Below the pieces are notes generated by a model that ran no database searches, was not told the origin of the DNA, and saw only the letters and a program-made list of their open reading frames with translations. Below, in pieces: positions 1-8,137 of a DNA stretch of 32,439 nt (positions are counted from its first letter, which is position 1; every line of letters begins with the position of its first letter). The position numbers were made by a program, and so were the translations under genes. Source of the DNA: Alphaproteobacteria bacterium (GTDB taxonomy: Bacteria; Pseudomonadota; Alphaproteobacteria; Reyranellales; JAQSWP01); contig JAQSWP010000012.1 of assembly GCA_029266575.1 (NCBI GenBank), forward strand, positions 1-32,439. The letters are read 5' to 3'.

Positions 1-926
1 ACGCCTAAAAGCTTGTCGGGCACGGCGCGCAGGATGGCGTAAAACGGCAGGAAGTACCATTCCGGCACGATGTGCTCTGGCGTCACCAGCGGATTGGCCG
101 GCACGTAATTGTCGACTTCGCCGAAAAAGTTCGGCGCGAAGAAGGTGAAGCCGAGATAGAACAGCATGTACACGGTGATCCCGAACCCATCCTTCATCGT
201 GTAGTACGGGTGGAACGGCAGCGTGTCTTTCGGCCCCTTGGGGTCGATGCCGGTCGGGTTGTTGGAGCCGACCACGTGCAGCGCCACCACGTGCAGGCCG
301 ACCACGCCGACGAGGACGAACGGCAGCAGATAGTGCAGCGCGAAGAAGCGGTTCAAGGTCGGGTTGTCGACCGCGAAGCCGCCCCACAGCCAGGTGACGA
401 TGCTCTCGCCGACGAAGGGAATGGCCGAGAACAGATTGGTGATGACGGTGGCGCCCCAGAAGCTCATCTGGCCCCACGGCAGCACGTAGCCCATGAAGGC
501 GGTCGCCATCATCAGCAGCAGGATGACGACGCCCAGGATCCACAGCAATTCGCGTGGCTGCTTGTAGGAGCCGTAGTACATACCGCGGAAGATGTGGATG
601 TAGACGGCGATGAAGAAGAACGAGCCGCCGTTCATATGCAAATAGCGGATCATCCAGCCCCAGTTGACGTCGCGCATGATGCGCTCGACCGAATTGAAGG
701 CGTGATCGACATGCGGCGTGTAGTGCATGGCCAGCACGATGCCGGTGACGATCATGGTCAGCAGCATGACCGTCGCGATGGCGCCGAAATTCCAGAAGTA
801 GTTGAAATTCCTGGGCGTCGGGTAGGAGCGATATTCCTTCTCGACGTAGCTGAAGATCGGCAACCGCGTGTCGATCCACTTGATGACCGGGTTGGTGAAG
901 GGCGAAGGCCCGTTATGCGTGCTCAT
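1..926 (-). CDS. petB: cytochrome b of the bc1 complex (partial, C-terminus outside window)
   Basis: Membrane subunit of ubiquinol:cytochrome c oxidoreductase (complex III) that carries hemes bL and bH and the quinol sites. The reverse strand reads open from an ATG at 926 to the window edge, giving 308 residues starting [13 protein letters not shown]. Heme-ligand histidine pairs are visible: H97/H111 in [12 protein letters not shown]...YIHIFRG and H198/H212 in ALHYLLPF...GLHVVALH, each pair 14 residues apart as in the family. The Qo-site PEWY motif lies at about 288-291. Family length is about 400 residues, so roughly the last quarter is missing because of the window boundary, not a mutation. 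It follows the Rieske gene by 20 bases, the normal petA-petB order; petC is expected next, outside the window. The identification is essentially certain. Confidence 0.97.
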   Translation of the reverse strand, partial: MSTHNGPSPFTNPVIKWIDTRLPIFSYVEKEYRSYPTPRNFNYFWNFGAIATVMLLTMIVTGIVLAMHYTPHVDHAFNSVERIMRDVNWGWMIRYLHMNGGSFFFIAVYIHIFRGMYYGSYKQPRELLWILGVVILLLMMATAFMGYVLPWGQMSFWGATVITNLFSAIPFVGESIVTWLWGGFAVDNPTLNRFFALHYLLPFVLVGVVGLHVVALHVVGSNNPTGIDPKGPKDTLPFHPYYTMKDGFGITVYMLFYLGFTFFAPNFFGEVDNYVPANPLVTPEHIVPEWYFLPFYAILRAVPDKLLG

Positions 927-946
927 GCTGTTCCCCGTGTCCGCGC

Positions 947-1516
947 TTAGCCAATGCGGACGAGCGTGTCGGTGGCGAAGGCGTAGGCCGGCACCGCCAG
1001 GTTCTTCGGCGCCGGTCCCTTGCGGATGCGTCCCGACGTATCGTAGTGCGAACCGTGGCAGGGGCAGAACCAGCCGCCGAAATCGCCACGCTGGTCGCCC
1101 GGCTTCTGGCCCAGCGGAATGCAGCCCAGATGGGTGCAGACGCCGACCAGAATCAGCCACTCGGCCTTGCCGTCCTTGACGCGGTCCTTGTCGGCCTGCG
1201 GGTCGGGCAGATCGCCCGCCGGCGTATTGGCAGCGGTCTCGATTTCGGCCGGGGTGCGGCGGCGGATGAATACCGGCTTGCCGCGCCACTTCACCGTCAC
1301 CGATTGGCCGACTTCGATGGCCGAGATGTTGACCTCGATCGAGGACAGCGCCAGCACGTCGGCGGCCGGGTTCATCTGATGCACGAAGGGCCACAAGGTC
1401 GCGCCGACGCCAATAGCGGCGACCGCGCCGGTCGCGACAAAGAGAAAGTCGCGTCTGGTGACCTCGGGACCGTGCAGCGCCGCGGCACCGGCGGGCGACG
1501 ATTTCGGAGAAGCCAT
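947..1516 (-). CDS. petA: Rieske iron-sulfur subunit of the bc1 complex
   Basis: Carries the high-potential 2Fe-2S cluster that takes the first electron from ubiquinol and passes it to cytochrome c1. The protein has 189 residues. Both cluster-binding boxes are intact: CTHLGC at 127-132 and CPCHGSH at 151-157. The N-terminus has a twin-arginine signal-anchor, TRRDFLF at 20-26, followed by a hydrophobic segment at about 27-45, as expected for a Tat-exported, N-terminally anchored Rieske protein. An AGAGGA ribosome-binding site precedes the ATG. It is the first gene of the minus-strand petA-petB operon. The 250 bases upstream (1517-1766) separate it from divergent trmL and must hold the promoters of both, but I could not pick a convincing -35/-10 pair there. 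Confidence 0.97.
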   Translation of the reverse strand: MASPKSSPAGAAALHGPEVTRRDFLFVATGAVAAIGVGATLWPFVHQMNPAADVLALSSIEVNISAIEVGQSVTVKWRGKPVFIRRRTPAEIETAANTPAGDLPDPQADKDRVKDGKAEWLILVGVCTHLGCIPLGQKPGDQRGDFGGWFCPCHGSHYDTSGRIRKGPAPKNLAVPAYAFATDTLVRIG

Positions 1517-1766
1517 CGATTTCGTTTCCTCTGCAGACTTTAAGAACCGCGGCGCGGCAGCTTACCGCCCCTGATCCTTGCCCCCAAAACTGTGACAAGT
1601 TGCCGCACGGAAAGGAGAATTTGCCCTTCACATACGAAACCAGCCGGCGCGGGTATAGTCGAATTTCCACACGCTGAACAGTGCGTTTAGATGTCGCTGG
1701 CGGTGATACAACGGGCTGAAACCACGGCGTTTTCGCTGCCGCAAAGCCCTGCTAAAGCATGTCGCC

Positions 1767-2222
1767 ATGCGGCTCGCCCTTTATCAGCCCGACATTGCCC
1801 AGAACACCGGCACGATATTGCGGCTGGCGGCGTGCATGGGCGTGGCGGTCGACGTCATCGAGCCCTGCGGTTTTCCCTTCGACGACCGGCGTTTGCGCCG
1901 CGCCGGCATGGATTATCTCGACCAGGTCGATCTCACCCGGCATTCCTCGTGGAACGCTTATGTGAGCGGACGTCAGCCGGGCCGGCTGATCCTGCTGACC
2001 ACCAATGGCGATACGGTGTTTCCCGGCCTGGCCTTCCGACCCACCGATACGCTGATGCTCGGGCAGGAAAGCGCCGGCGTGCCGGGCGAAGTGCACGATG
2101 CCGCCGATCTGCGGCTTCGTATCCCGATGCGAGGCGGCATGCGCTCGATCAATGTGGCGCTGGCCGCTGCCATGGTTCTGACTGAGGCATTGCGCCAGAC
2201 GAAAGGATTTCCCACCCCATGA
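1767..2222 (+). CDS. trmL: tRNA (cytidine(34)-2'-O)-methyltransferase
   Basis: A SPOUT-class methyltransferase that 2'-O-methylates the wobble nucleotide of leucine tRNAs with S-adenosylmethionine. The 151 residues match the family's usual length of about 150-160. The N-terminus ([17 protein letters not shown]) is typical. The C-terminal knot that binds AdoMet shows [11 protein letters not shown] and IPM followed by [11 protein letters not shown]. The ATG at 1767 was chosen because the family begins with MRLALYQP-like sequence; the ribosome-binding site is weak. The stop codon overlaps the hemF start as ATGA (2219-2222), so the two genes are probably translationally coupled. The pet genes diverge upstream; as far as I recall, this neighbourhood is common in alphaproteobacteria. 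Confidence 0.95.
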   Translation: MRLALYQPDIAQNTGTILRLAACMGVAVDVIEPCGFPFDDRRLRRAGMDYLDQVDLTRHSSWNAYVSGRQPGRLILLTTNGDTVFPGLAFRPTDTLMLGQESAGVPGEVHDAADLRLRIPMRGGMRSINVALAAAMVLTEALRQTKGFPTP

Positions 2223-3109
2223 CCACGCCCGCGCCGCAGACCGGACCGGCCTTTCTGGCCGGCGACGAGGAAAAGCGGCGCGCCAGCGACTGGTTCACCA
2301 GCTTGCGCGATCGCATTTGCGCGGCCTTCGAAAGGCTTGAGGACGAGCTAACCAGCGGCCCGCATGCCGGACTGCCGCCGGGCCGCTTCGAGCGCAAGAG
2401 CTGGCAGCGCGAGGAGGGCAAGGGCGGCGGCGGCACCATGGCGGTCATGCGCGGGCGGGTGTTCGAGAAGGTCGGCGTCAACGTCTCCACCGTTCATGGC
2501 GAGTTTTCGCCGCAGTTCCGCAAGGAAATCCCCGGCGCCGAGGCCGATCCCAGTTTCTGGGCCAGCGGCATTTCGCTGGTGGCGCATCCGCGCTCGCCCA
2601 AAGTGCCGGCGGTGCACATGAATACGCGCATGGTCACAACCTCGCGCGCCTGGTTCGGCGGCGGTGCCGATCTGACGCCGATGACGCCGGTGAACGAAGA
2701 CACACGCGATTTCCACGCCGCCTTCAAGGGTGCCTGCGACCGCTTCGATCCCGCGTATTACCCGCGCTTCAAGAAATGGTGCGACGAGTATTTTTTCCTG
2801 CCGCATCGCAACGAGCCGCGCGGTATCGGGGGAATTTTCTACGACTACGTCAATACGGGCGTCTTCGAGACCGATTTCGCCTTCACCCGCGCCGTGGGCG
2901 AGACCTTCGCCGAAATCTATCCCGCCATCGCACGCCGGCATCTGCAGGAAGGCTGGACCGCAGCCGATCGCGAGCACCAGCTGGTGCGCCGCGGCCGCTA
3001 TGCGGAGTTCAACCTGCTGCACGATCGCGGCACGCGCTTCGGCATCATGACCGGGGGCAATACCGAAGCCATACTGATGTCGCTGCCGCCGGAAGCGAAA
3101 TGGCCGTGA
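2219..3109 (+). CDS. hemF: oxygen-dependent coproporphyrinogen III oxidase
   Basis: Aerobic heme biosynthesis: oxidative decarboxylation of two propionates of coproporphyrinogen III to give protoporphyrinogen IX, in the cytosol as a homodimer. The protein has 296 residues, the usual family length. Signature stretches are present: [11 protein letters not shown] at about 87-97, the long block from ISLVAHP to [10 protein letters not shown] (about 118-155), [14 protein letters not shown], and the C-terminal [19 protein letters not shown] and [15 protein letters not shown]. The start is fixed by the ATGA overlap with trmL. Nearby heme-containing cytochrome b gives a loose functional link to respiration, but the genes are on opposite strands. 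Confidence 0.97.
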   Translation: MTTPAPQTGPAFLAGDEEKRRASDWFTSLRDRICAAFERLEDELTSGPHAGLPPGRFERKSWQREEGKGGGGTMAVMRGRVFEKVGVNVSTVHGEFSPQFRKEIPGAEADPSFWASGISLVAHPRSPKVPAVHMNTRMVTTSRAWFGGGADLTPMTPVNEDTRDFHAAFKGACDRFDPAYYPRFKKWCDEYFFLPHRNEPRGIGGIFYDYVNTGVFETDFAFTRAVGETFAEIYPAIARRHLQEGWTAADREHQLVRRGRYAEFNLLHDRGTRFGIMTGGNTEAILMSLPPEAKWP

Positions 3110-3167
3110 AATCCGCAGCGCCCTGGGTGTAATCTGCGGCCGGGGATTTTGGGGGAAGACTTTCGAG

Positions 3168-3698
3168 ATGCGCATGATCGGCTGGATCGGCCTGCTGCTG
3201 GCAGCCTTGCTGCCGGCGCCGGCGGAGGCGCAGGACGCCAAGATTGCGGAATTCGCCGGCACCTACCAGGGCAGCGGCGTCGCTGAAGGCCGCGACAACG
3301 TCTATTTCACCATCGTGGCGCGCGATCTCGATGTCACGGTCAAACCGAAGGACGGCGGCTTCGAGGTCACCTGGACCACCATCACCCAGGGCACGACGCG
3401 CGGCCAGCGCGTGGTGCGCAAGACCGATACGGTTTCCTTCGTCCCCGGCGACAAGCCCAATGTGTTCCGCGCCATGACGCCGGTCGAGCCGATGGCCGGT
3501 GCGCCCTATTACTGGGCGCGGATCGGCGGGCGCACCATGACGGTCTATGCGCTGACCATCACCGCCAGTGGCGCCTACGAGCTGACCAGCTGGGCGCGCA
3601 CCCTCAATCCCAACGGCATGGATCTGGTGTTCCGCCGCCTGAGCGACGGCGAAGCCGTGCGCACGGTGCGCGGCAAGCTGGTGAAGGTGGCGCCGTAA
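3168..3698 (+). CDS. secreted protein of unknown function, paralogue A of a tandem pair
   Basis: Predicted periplasmic or secreted protein of 176 residues. An N-terminal signal peptide (MRMIGWIGLLLAALLPAPAEA, likely cleaved before Q22) is followed by a soluble domain with alternating hydrophobic strands. I do not recognise the family. It is clearly related to the next gene: both contain RD-x-DVT, GGF-x-VTW, YWAR, VY-x-L, a W-x-RTL segment and LVF-x-R, in the same order along the mature domain. A GGGGGAAG ribosome-binding site lies upstream; ATG at 3174 is an alternative start two codons later. It follows hemF by 58 bases and may be read from the same transcript. A beta-barrel, lipocalin-like fold is a guess from the strand pattern only. 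Confidence 0.85.
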   Translation: MRMIGWIGLLLAALLPAPAEAQDAKIAEFAGTYQGSGVAEGRDNVYFTIVARDLDVTVKPKDGGFEVTWTTITQGTTRGQRVVRKTDTVSFVPGDKPNVFRAMTPVEPMAGAPYYWARIGGRTMTVYALTITASGAYELTSWARTLNPNGMDLVFRRLSDGEAVRTVRGKLVKVAP

Positions 3699-3721
3699 TA
3701 CTTAAATCCGCACGGCGCCGT

Positions 3722-3737
3722 AGCCGCCCGCGCGGCT
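3722..3737 (+). terminator. weak hairpin between the two secreted paralogues
   Basis: Six-base arms AGCCGC (3722-3727) and GCGGCT (3732-3737) enclose the loop CCGC and are followed by TCTT. The T-run is poor, so this may be only an attenuator or a chance GC hairpin. Confidence 0.25.
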
Positions 3738-3777
3738 TCTTGCTAAACCTGCCGCGAGCCAACACTGGAGGTCGTCC

Positions 3778-4317
3778 ATGGTCCGTCTGCTTGCCCTTGC
3801 CGTCATCGCGGCGCTGGGACTGTCCGCGCCGGCGCGGGCGCAAACCGCGCTGCCTGAGGGCTTCTACGGCACGTTCAACGGGCTCGGCCTGTCGGAAACC
3901 ATGGCAGACGGCAAGGTCGTCGAGGTCAAGCCGCGCGACTTCGACGTCACCATTGCCAAGGCTGCCGATGGCGGCTTCACCGTGACGTGGAAGACGACCG
4001 AGTACACGATCAAGCCGCGGCGCTCGCGGCTGGATGCGGAAGATGAGAAAGTGACTTTCGCCAAGTCGGAGCGTCCCGGCCTGTTCGGCGAACAGAAGCC
4101 GGGCGATCTGGCGAGCGGCGATCCGGTCTACTGGGCCCGCGTCAGCGAAAAGACGCTGGACGTCTATCGCCTCAGTGTCGGCGCCGATGGCCGGCATGAG
4201 CTGGCGGTGTGGCAGCGTACGCTGGACGGCGATCAGGTCAATTTGGTGTTCCAGCGCTCGGGCGAGATCACCAGGGCGCGCATCGTCAAGGGCACGCTGA
4301 CGCGGATCAAGCAGTAG
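3778..4317 (+). CDS. secreted protein of unknown function, paralogue B of a tandem pair
   Basis: 179 residues with a clear signal peptide (MVRLLALAVIAALGLSAPARA, cleavage before Q22). The mature part shares an ordered series of short identities with the preceding gene: RDFDVT, DGGF-x-VTW, PVYWAR, T-x-x-VY-x-L, ELAVWQRTL, LVFQR and a final VKGTL. The two therefore arose by tandem duplication and then diverged strongly. No catalytic motif or cysteine is apparent. Upstream, ACTGGAGGTCGTCC gives a good GGAGG site before the ATG. The 3' end overlaps the minus-strand membrane gene by 11 bases. The family is unknown to me, and no function should be assigned beyond export. Confidence 0.85.
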   Translation: MVRLLALAVIAALGLSAPARAQTALPEGFYGTFNGLGLSETMADGKVVEVKPRDFDVTIAKAADGGFTVTWKTTEYTIKPRRSRLDAEDEKVTFAKSERPGLFGEQKPGDLASGDPVYWARVSEKTLDVYRLSVGADGRHELAVWQRTLDGDQVNLVFQRSGEITRARIVKGTLTRIKQ

Positions 4318-4711
4318 ACCGGCTCCGCCGCAACAGGCGCAGCGCCACCGCCGGAGCCATCAATTGCGCCGCCGGCACCAGCGCGAAGAGATAGCCGTCC
4401 CAAAATCGCAGATGGACGGCGGCCAGCCGCCAGCTCAGCCCCTGCAGCAGGCGTGCGACCGCAACGTCGACGATGACGGTCGAGCTGGCCCACAGCAGGC
4501 CGACCACCAGCGCATCTTGTAGTGTGGCCGTGGGACTGCGGCGCGCCAGCACCCAGGCGCAGAGCGCGATATAGGGCAGCGGCACGATGGTGCTGTAGAG
4601 ATCGGCGGCGCGCGGGCTGATGCCGGCTATCACCGTGCTGCCGATGGCGCTGTTGGCGACGATCAGCGCCATGCTCGAAAACCAAAGCAGCAGGGCGACG
4701 CCGAACTTCAC
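4307..4711 (-). CDS. small integral membrane protein, unknown function
   Basis: 134 residues when started at the GTG at 4711 (reading VKFGVALLLWFSS). I prefer this start because GTGA at 4711-4708 overlaps the stop of the CCA-adding enzyme by four bases, a normal coupling arrangement. A longer frame from 4789 would overlap that enzyme by 82 bases with unconvincing sequence. Four hydrophobic segments are visible, roughly residues 2-24, 34-50, 58-80 and 91-115, so it is an inner-membrane protein with about four helices. No recognisable motif. It is the last gene of the Nudix/DUF6111/CCA block. Its stop lies inside the end of the convergent secreted paralogue. Confidence 0.75.
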   Translation of the reverse strand: MKFGVALLLWFSSMALIVANSAIGSTVIAGISPRAADLYSTIVPLPYIALCAWVLARRSPTATLQDALVVGLLWASSTVIVDVAVARLLQGLSWRLAAVHLRFWDGYLFALVPAAQLMAPAVALRLLRRSRSTA

Positions 4712-5946
4712 CGCTTCTGTCCCACCGCGCGCTTGAGTTCGGCCCGGCAGGCATTGGCATCGGCGGCGAAATCGCCCGTAATCCACCATTCCTCGACCGC
4801 GGCCAGCAGCAAGCCGACGTCAGTGCCCGGTTGCACGCCCCGCGCCAGCACGTCGGCGCCGGAAAGGGGAAATTTCGGCGCCCGCCAGTCGCGCGCGATC
4901 TGCAGGGCGGCGATCAGCGCCGGATGCGCCGGACCGATGCGCGAGCGCACCGCATGCAAGGTCACGCGATCGAGCGCCGCCTGATTGCCGATGCGATAGA
5001 CCAGCGCCCGCATCGATTTGGCGTCGAGACTGGCAAGTTTGGGCTCATGCGCCAGGCCCGCGGCCAGGCGCGTCTGCAGGACGCGGCTGAGCTTCCAGCG
5101 CGCCGCAACAGGATCGAGTTCGATGTCGTCGTCCAGCAGCGCCAGCAAGCGACGCACCGGATCGGCCGCGATGGCGCCAGCGCTTTCGATCTTCAGCAGC
5201 CGCGCCAGTCTTGCGGCGTCCGAGCTTTCCGGCAGCCAGTGATCGAGCACGCACAGGCGATGCATCAGTTCGACGGCAGCGACAGGATCGTCCGCTGCCA
5301 GCAGGCGCAGCATCTCCTTCTGTACACGCTCGCCGGAGAGATCGGTCAGTCGCGGCGCTGCAGCAGTGATGGCGTCGATCGCTTGCTCGTCGAGCGGCGG
5401 CTTGCCGTACCAGGCAAGAAAGCGGAAGAAGCGGAAGACGCGCAGATAATCCTCGGCGATACGCTGCGCGGCCGAGCCGACGAAGCGTACGCGGCCTTTC
5501 TTCAGATCGGCGCGGCCGTCGAACGCATCGTAGAGCGCGCCATCGGCATCGCAGTAGAGGGCGTTGAAGGTGAAGTCCCGCCGCTTGGCGTCTTCCAGCC
5601 AGTCGTCGGTGAACTCGACCCGCGCCTTGCGGCCAAAGGTTTCGGCATCGCGACGCAAGGTGGTGACCTCGAACGGCCTGCCTTCGGCCACCGCCGTCAC
5701 CGTGCCGTGCTCGACGCCGGTGGCGACGGTCTTGATGCCGGCTGCCTGCAGCAGACGCATGGTTTCCTGCGGTGCGGTTTCGGTGGCGATGTCGATATCG
5801 TCGACCTTGCGGCCCAGCAGCGTGTTGCGCACGCAGCCACCCACGAACCGCGCCTTGGCGCCTTCCGTCATCAGCGCGCGCATGACGGCCTGGGTCGCTG
5901 CTGCTTCCATCCATGCCTGTCTGTCGATGCGGCCGGAAATTTCCAT
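4708..5946 (-). CDS. cca: CCA tRNA nucleotidyltransferase (class II, nucleotidyltransferase/poly(A) polymerase family)
   Basis: Adds or repairs the 3'-terminal CCA of tRNAs using CTP and ATP. The 412 residues fit the alphaproteobacterial form of about 400-420. The N-terminal head has the GG motif (FVGGCVRN, 34-41) and the metal-binding DDIDIA (49-54). RRD at 122-124, within KRRDFTFNAL, marks the base-recognition region, and a FDGRADLKKG-RVRFVG segment follows. The C-terminal half is helical and lacks an HD phosphohydrolase signature, unlike the enterobacterial enzyme. It starts four bases after the DUF6111-like gene and overlaps the next gene by four, so it sits in the middle of a compact operon. 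Confidence 0.95.
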   Translation of the reverse strand: MEISGRIDRQAWMEAAATQAVMRALMTEGAKARFVGGCVRNTLLGRKVDDIDIATETAPQETMRLLQAAGIKTVATGVEHGTVTAVAEGRPFEVTTLRRDAETFGRKARVEFTDDWLEDAKRRDFTFNALYCDADGALYDAFDGRADLKKGRVRFVGSAAQRIAEDYLRVFRFFRFLAWYGKPPLDEQAIDAITAAAPRLTDLSGERVQKEMLRLLAADDPVAAVELMHRLCVLDHWLPESSDAARLARLLKIESAGAIAADPVRRLLALLDDDIELDPVAARWKLSRVLQTRLAAGLAHEPKLASLDAKSMRALVYRIGNQAALDRVTLHAVRSRIGPAHPALIAALQIARDWRAPKFPLSGADVLARGVQPGTDVGLLLAAVEEWWITGDFAADANACRAELKRAVGQKR

Positions 5947-5950
5947 GGCA

Positions 5951-6220
5951 TCAATCGCAATGCGCCGGCACGAGTTCGCCGTCGATCACCTGGGTCGGCA
6001 CCGGATGGCAATCGCGCTGCTCCCAGATGCCGAAGCCCAGTACGGTGGCGACCGACAGCACCAGCCCGATCAGGATCAGCCACATCCACGGCGCCTCCTG
6101 CCAGCGCAGCGGCGGCAGCGCTTGGCTCTCCTTGTTGGGGCGCTGCAGCCAGCGCCAGGCGAACCATGCCAGCGCAGGCGCGGCGAAGACGACCAGCAGG
6201 ATGAGGATAAGACGGCCCAT
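5951..6220 (-). CDS. small membrane protein, DUF6111-like
   Basis: 89 residues: an N-terminal helix (about 4-20), a loop rich in R, K and E, a second helix (about 45-67), and a short C-terminal tail with two cysteines (EQRDCHPVP and PAHCD). The ATG at 6220 follows the Nudix stop by two bases. I assign it to the DUF6111 family on length, two-helix layout and position between a Nudix CoA pyrophosphatase and the CCA-adding enzyme, an arrangement I recall from many alphaproteobacteria. The function is unknown. A longer frame to 6346 would run far into the Nudix gene and is unlikely. Confidence 0.8.
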   Translation of the reverse strand: MGRLILILLVVFAAPALAWFAWRWLQRPNKESQALPPLRWQEAPWMWLILIGLVLSVATVLGFGIWEQRDCHPVPTQVIDGELVPAHCD

Positions 6221-6222
6221 GC

Positions 6223-6846
6223 TCAGACCTGCACTGCCGTGTCGACCAGCACGTCGTAAAGATTCTTCAGCATGCCGGCGGTGGCGCCCCAGATGTAGCG
6301 ATCCTCGAACGGCATCACGTAGAAGTGACGTTCCCGGCCCTGCCACACGGCGGAGCGCAATTCATGGTTGGCGGGATCGAGGAAAAAGGCCAGCGGCACC
6401 TCGAACACGTCGGCGACCTCGCCGGGATCGGGCAACAGGTCGAAGGGCGGCGTGATCACGCCCACGATCGGCGTCACCAGGAAGCCGGTGCCGGTAATAT
6501 AGGTGTCCAGCGCGCCGATGATGGTGATGCGCTCGGCGTCCAGGCCGATCTCTTCCCTGGTCTCGCGCAAGGCGGTGGCGACGACATCGGCATCTTCGGG
6601 CTGCTGGCGGCCACCGGGAAAGCTGATCTGGCCGCCATGGCTGGGCAGATTGGTGGTGCGCTGGGTCAGCAGCACCGTTAGCCCGGCATCGCGTTCCACC
6701 AGCGGCACCAGCACCGACGCCGGGCGCAAGCTGGCCGGCGGGGCTCCGTCCTTGTTCAGCTCATGATCGCCGCGCTGCCGCAGGGAGGAGCGCGCCTCGC
6801 CTGGCCGATAAATAGCCAGTCGCTGCTCGATTTCGCCCCGCCGCAT
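6223..6846 (-). CDS. Nudix hydrolase, CoA pyrophosphatase type
   Basis: Probably hydrolyses the pyrophosphate of CoA or acyl-CoA to a 4'-phosphopantetheine compound and 3',5'-ADP. The 207 residues contain the CoA-Nudix hallmark LLTQR...GGQISFPGG (59-79) joined to the Nudix helix, ending in ALRETREEIGL (92-102). The REEIG acidic residues that bind metal are intact. The ATG at 6846 was chosen because a GGAGGA site (6857-6852) precedes it by five bases; an in-frame ATG 13 codons upstream (6885) lacks such a site. It is the first gene of a four-gene minus-strand unit with the DUF6111-like, CCA and small membrane genes. The upstream region is shared with divergent moxR. Confidence 0.92.
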   Translation of the reverse strand: MRRGEIEQRLAIYRPGEARSSLRQRGDHELNKDGAPPASLRPASVLVPLVERDAGLTVLLTQRTTNLPSHGGQISFPGGRQQPEDADVVATALRETREEIGLDAERITIIGALDTYITGTGFLVTPIVGVITPPFDLLPDPGEVADVFEVPLAFFLDPANHELRSAVWQGRERHFYVMPFEDRYIWGATAGMLKNLYDVLVDTAVQV

Positions 6847-6851
6847 GCCAT

Positions 6852-6857
6852 TCCTCC
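6852..6857 (-). promoter_or_regulatory. ribosome-binding site that decides the Nudix start
   Basis: GGAGGA on the minus strand, five bases before the ATG at 6846. It argues against the longer start at 6885. Confidence 0.75.
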
Positions 6858-6868
6858 GCCACATTCCC

Positions 6869-6883
6869 GCCTGACCGTCAGGC
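6869..6883. repeat. 15-bp palindrome upstream of the Nudix operon
   Basis: GCCTGAC-C-GTCAGGC: perfect seven-base arms around one base. It lies 23-37 bases upstream of the Nudix start, where a repressor would act. As an RNA hairpin it would have an impossible one-base loop (three bases if the top pair opens), so a DNA operator is more likely than a terminator. The regulator is unknown. Confidence 0.4.
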
Positions 6884-6899
6884 AAGGATCAGCCAGCGG

Positions 6900-6928
6900 T
6901 TTACCATCAATGGAAATGGTCCGATAAT
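6900..6928 (+). promoter_or_regulatory. candidate sigma-70 promoter for the moxR operon
   Basis: TTTACC (6900-6905) and GATAAT (6923-6928) are separated by 17 bases, matching the consensus at 4/6 and 5/6 positions. Transcription would start near 6935 and leave a leader of about 138 bases before moxR. Judged by eye only. Confidence 0.4.
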
Positions 6929-7072
6929 GTTTTTGCACTGCAGCAACCGTCCGCCCACAGGCCCGCACTGGCGCCGCCGAGCGGAAGACTGGCAATGTCT
7001 GCAAACCGGCCGACGCCATTTGGATCGCGGGCGCCGCCGAACGTTGTTTGAGGAGCGCATCCCAGCGGGGTC

Positions 7073-8116
7073 TTGAGCGTGCTGAACTCGGCTTCCACTT
7101 CCTCCGTCGCAGGCACTCCCGCGTTGAGCGGCGAAGATGCCCATGCGCTTTTGAACGAAATTGAAACCCTGGGGGGGCGCCTGGCGACGGTGCGCGAGAG
7201 CATCGGCAAGGTCATCTATGGTCAGCGCGAGGTCATCGACCAGACCCTGATCACCCTGCTGGCCGGCGGCCATGTGCTGCTGATCGGCGTCCCGGGTCTG
7301 GCCAAGACGCGGCTGGTGGAAACCTTGGGCGTGGTGCTGGGGCTGGATGCCAAGCGCGTGCAGTTCACGCCCGATCTGATGCCGGCCGATATTCTGGGTT
7401 CGGAAGTGCTGGAAGAAAGCGAAGGCGGCAAACGCAGCTTCCGTTTCATCCGCGGCCCGGTGTTCTGCCAGTTGCTGATGGCCGACGAAATCAACCGCGC
7501 CAGCCCGCGCACGCAATCGGCACTGCTGCAGTCGATGCAGGAATATCACGTCTCGGTCGCAGGCCAGCGGCATGAGCTGCCGCGGCCCTTCCATGTGCTG
7601 GCGACGCAGAACCCCTTGGAGCAGGAGGGCACCTACCCGCTGCCCGAAGCGCAGCTCGACCGCTTCCTGCTGCAGGTCGACGTCGATTATCCCGACCACG
7701 ATGCCGAACGCACCATGATGATCGCCACCACCGGCTCCGCGCAGCCCAAGGCCGATGCGGTGCTAAACGCCGAAGAACTGATGCGCATCCAGGCGCTGAT
7801 CCGCCGCGTGCCGGTGGGCGAGAAAGTGGTCGATGCCATCCTCACCATGGTGCGTGCCGGCCGTCCCGACGGCTCCAGCCTCGATATCGTGCGCCGCAAC
7901 GTCGCCTGGGGTCCCGGCCCGCGCGCCAGCCAGGCATTGATGCTGGCCGCTCGCGCCCGCGCCGTGCTCGATGGCCGTCTGGCGCCGTCGATCGACGATG
8001 TCGTGGCGCTGGCCGGCCCGATCCTGCGCCATCGCATGGCGCTGACTTTCGCCGCCCGCGCCGACGGCGTGACGGTCAATCACGTCATCGACAAACTGCG
8101 CGAACCGCTGCTGTAG
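7073..8116 (+). CDS. moxR: MoxR-family AAA+ ATPase
   Basis: Cytosolic AAA+ chaperone ATPase thought to remodel or activate partner protein complexes, usually together with von Willebrand factor A proteins encoded beside it. The 347 residues carry Walker A GVPGLAKT (72-79), Walker B LLMADEINRA (134-143), a PRTQSALLQSMQE segment and sensor LATQNPLEQEGTYPLPEAQLDRF, all family hallmarks. The start is a TTG at 7073 after AGCGGGG; a GTG at 7079 is possible, and the first 30 or so residues are poorly conserved-looking, so the start is uncertain. It heads a four-gene operon with DUF58, BatA/DUF4159 and vWA-like genes. Confidence 0.93.
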   Translation: MSVLNSASTSSVAGTPALSGEDAHALLNEIETLGGRLATVRESIGKVIYGQREVIDQTLITLLAGGHVLLIGVPGLAKTRLVETLGVVLGLDAKRVQFTPDLMPADILGSEVLEESEGGKRSFRFIRGPVFCQLLMADEINRASPRTQSALLQSMQEYHVSVAGQRHELPRPFHVLATQNPLEQEGTYPLPEAQLDRFLLQVDVDYPDHDAERTMMIATTGSAQPKADAVLNAEELMRIQALIRRVPVGEKVVDAILTMVRAGRPDGSSLDIVRRNVAWGPGPRASQALMLAARARAVLDGRLAPSIDDVVALAGPILRHRMALTFAARADGVTVNHVIDKLREPLL

Positions 8117-8137
8117 CAGGAGCGGAAAGCGCATTAG

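Noticed and set aside
1654-1659. TATAGT as -10 for trmL-hemF
   Set aside because: No acceptable -35 at 16-18 bases; left unannotated.
4831-6204. 457-codon plus-strand frame opposite the CCA-adding enzyme
   Set aside because: Antisense shadow; the minus strand encodes an intact enzyme with all motifs.
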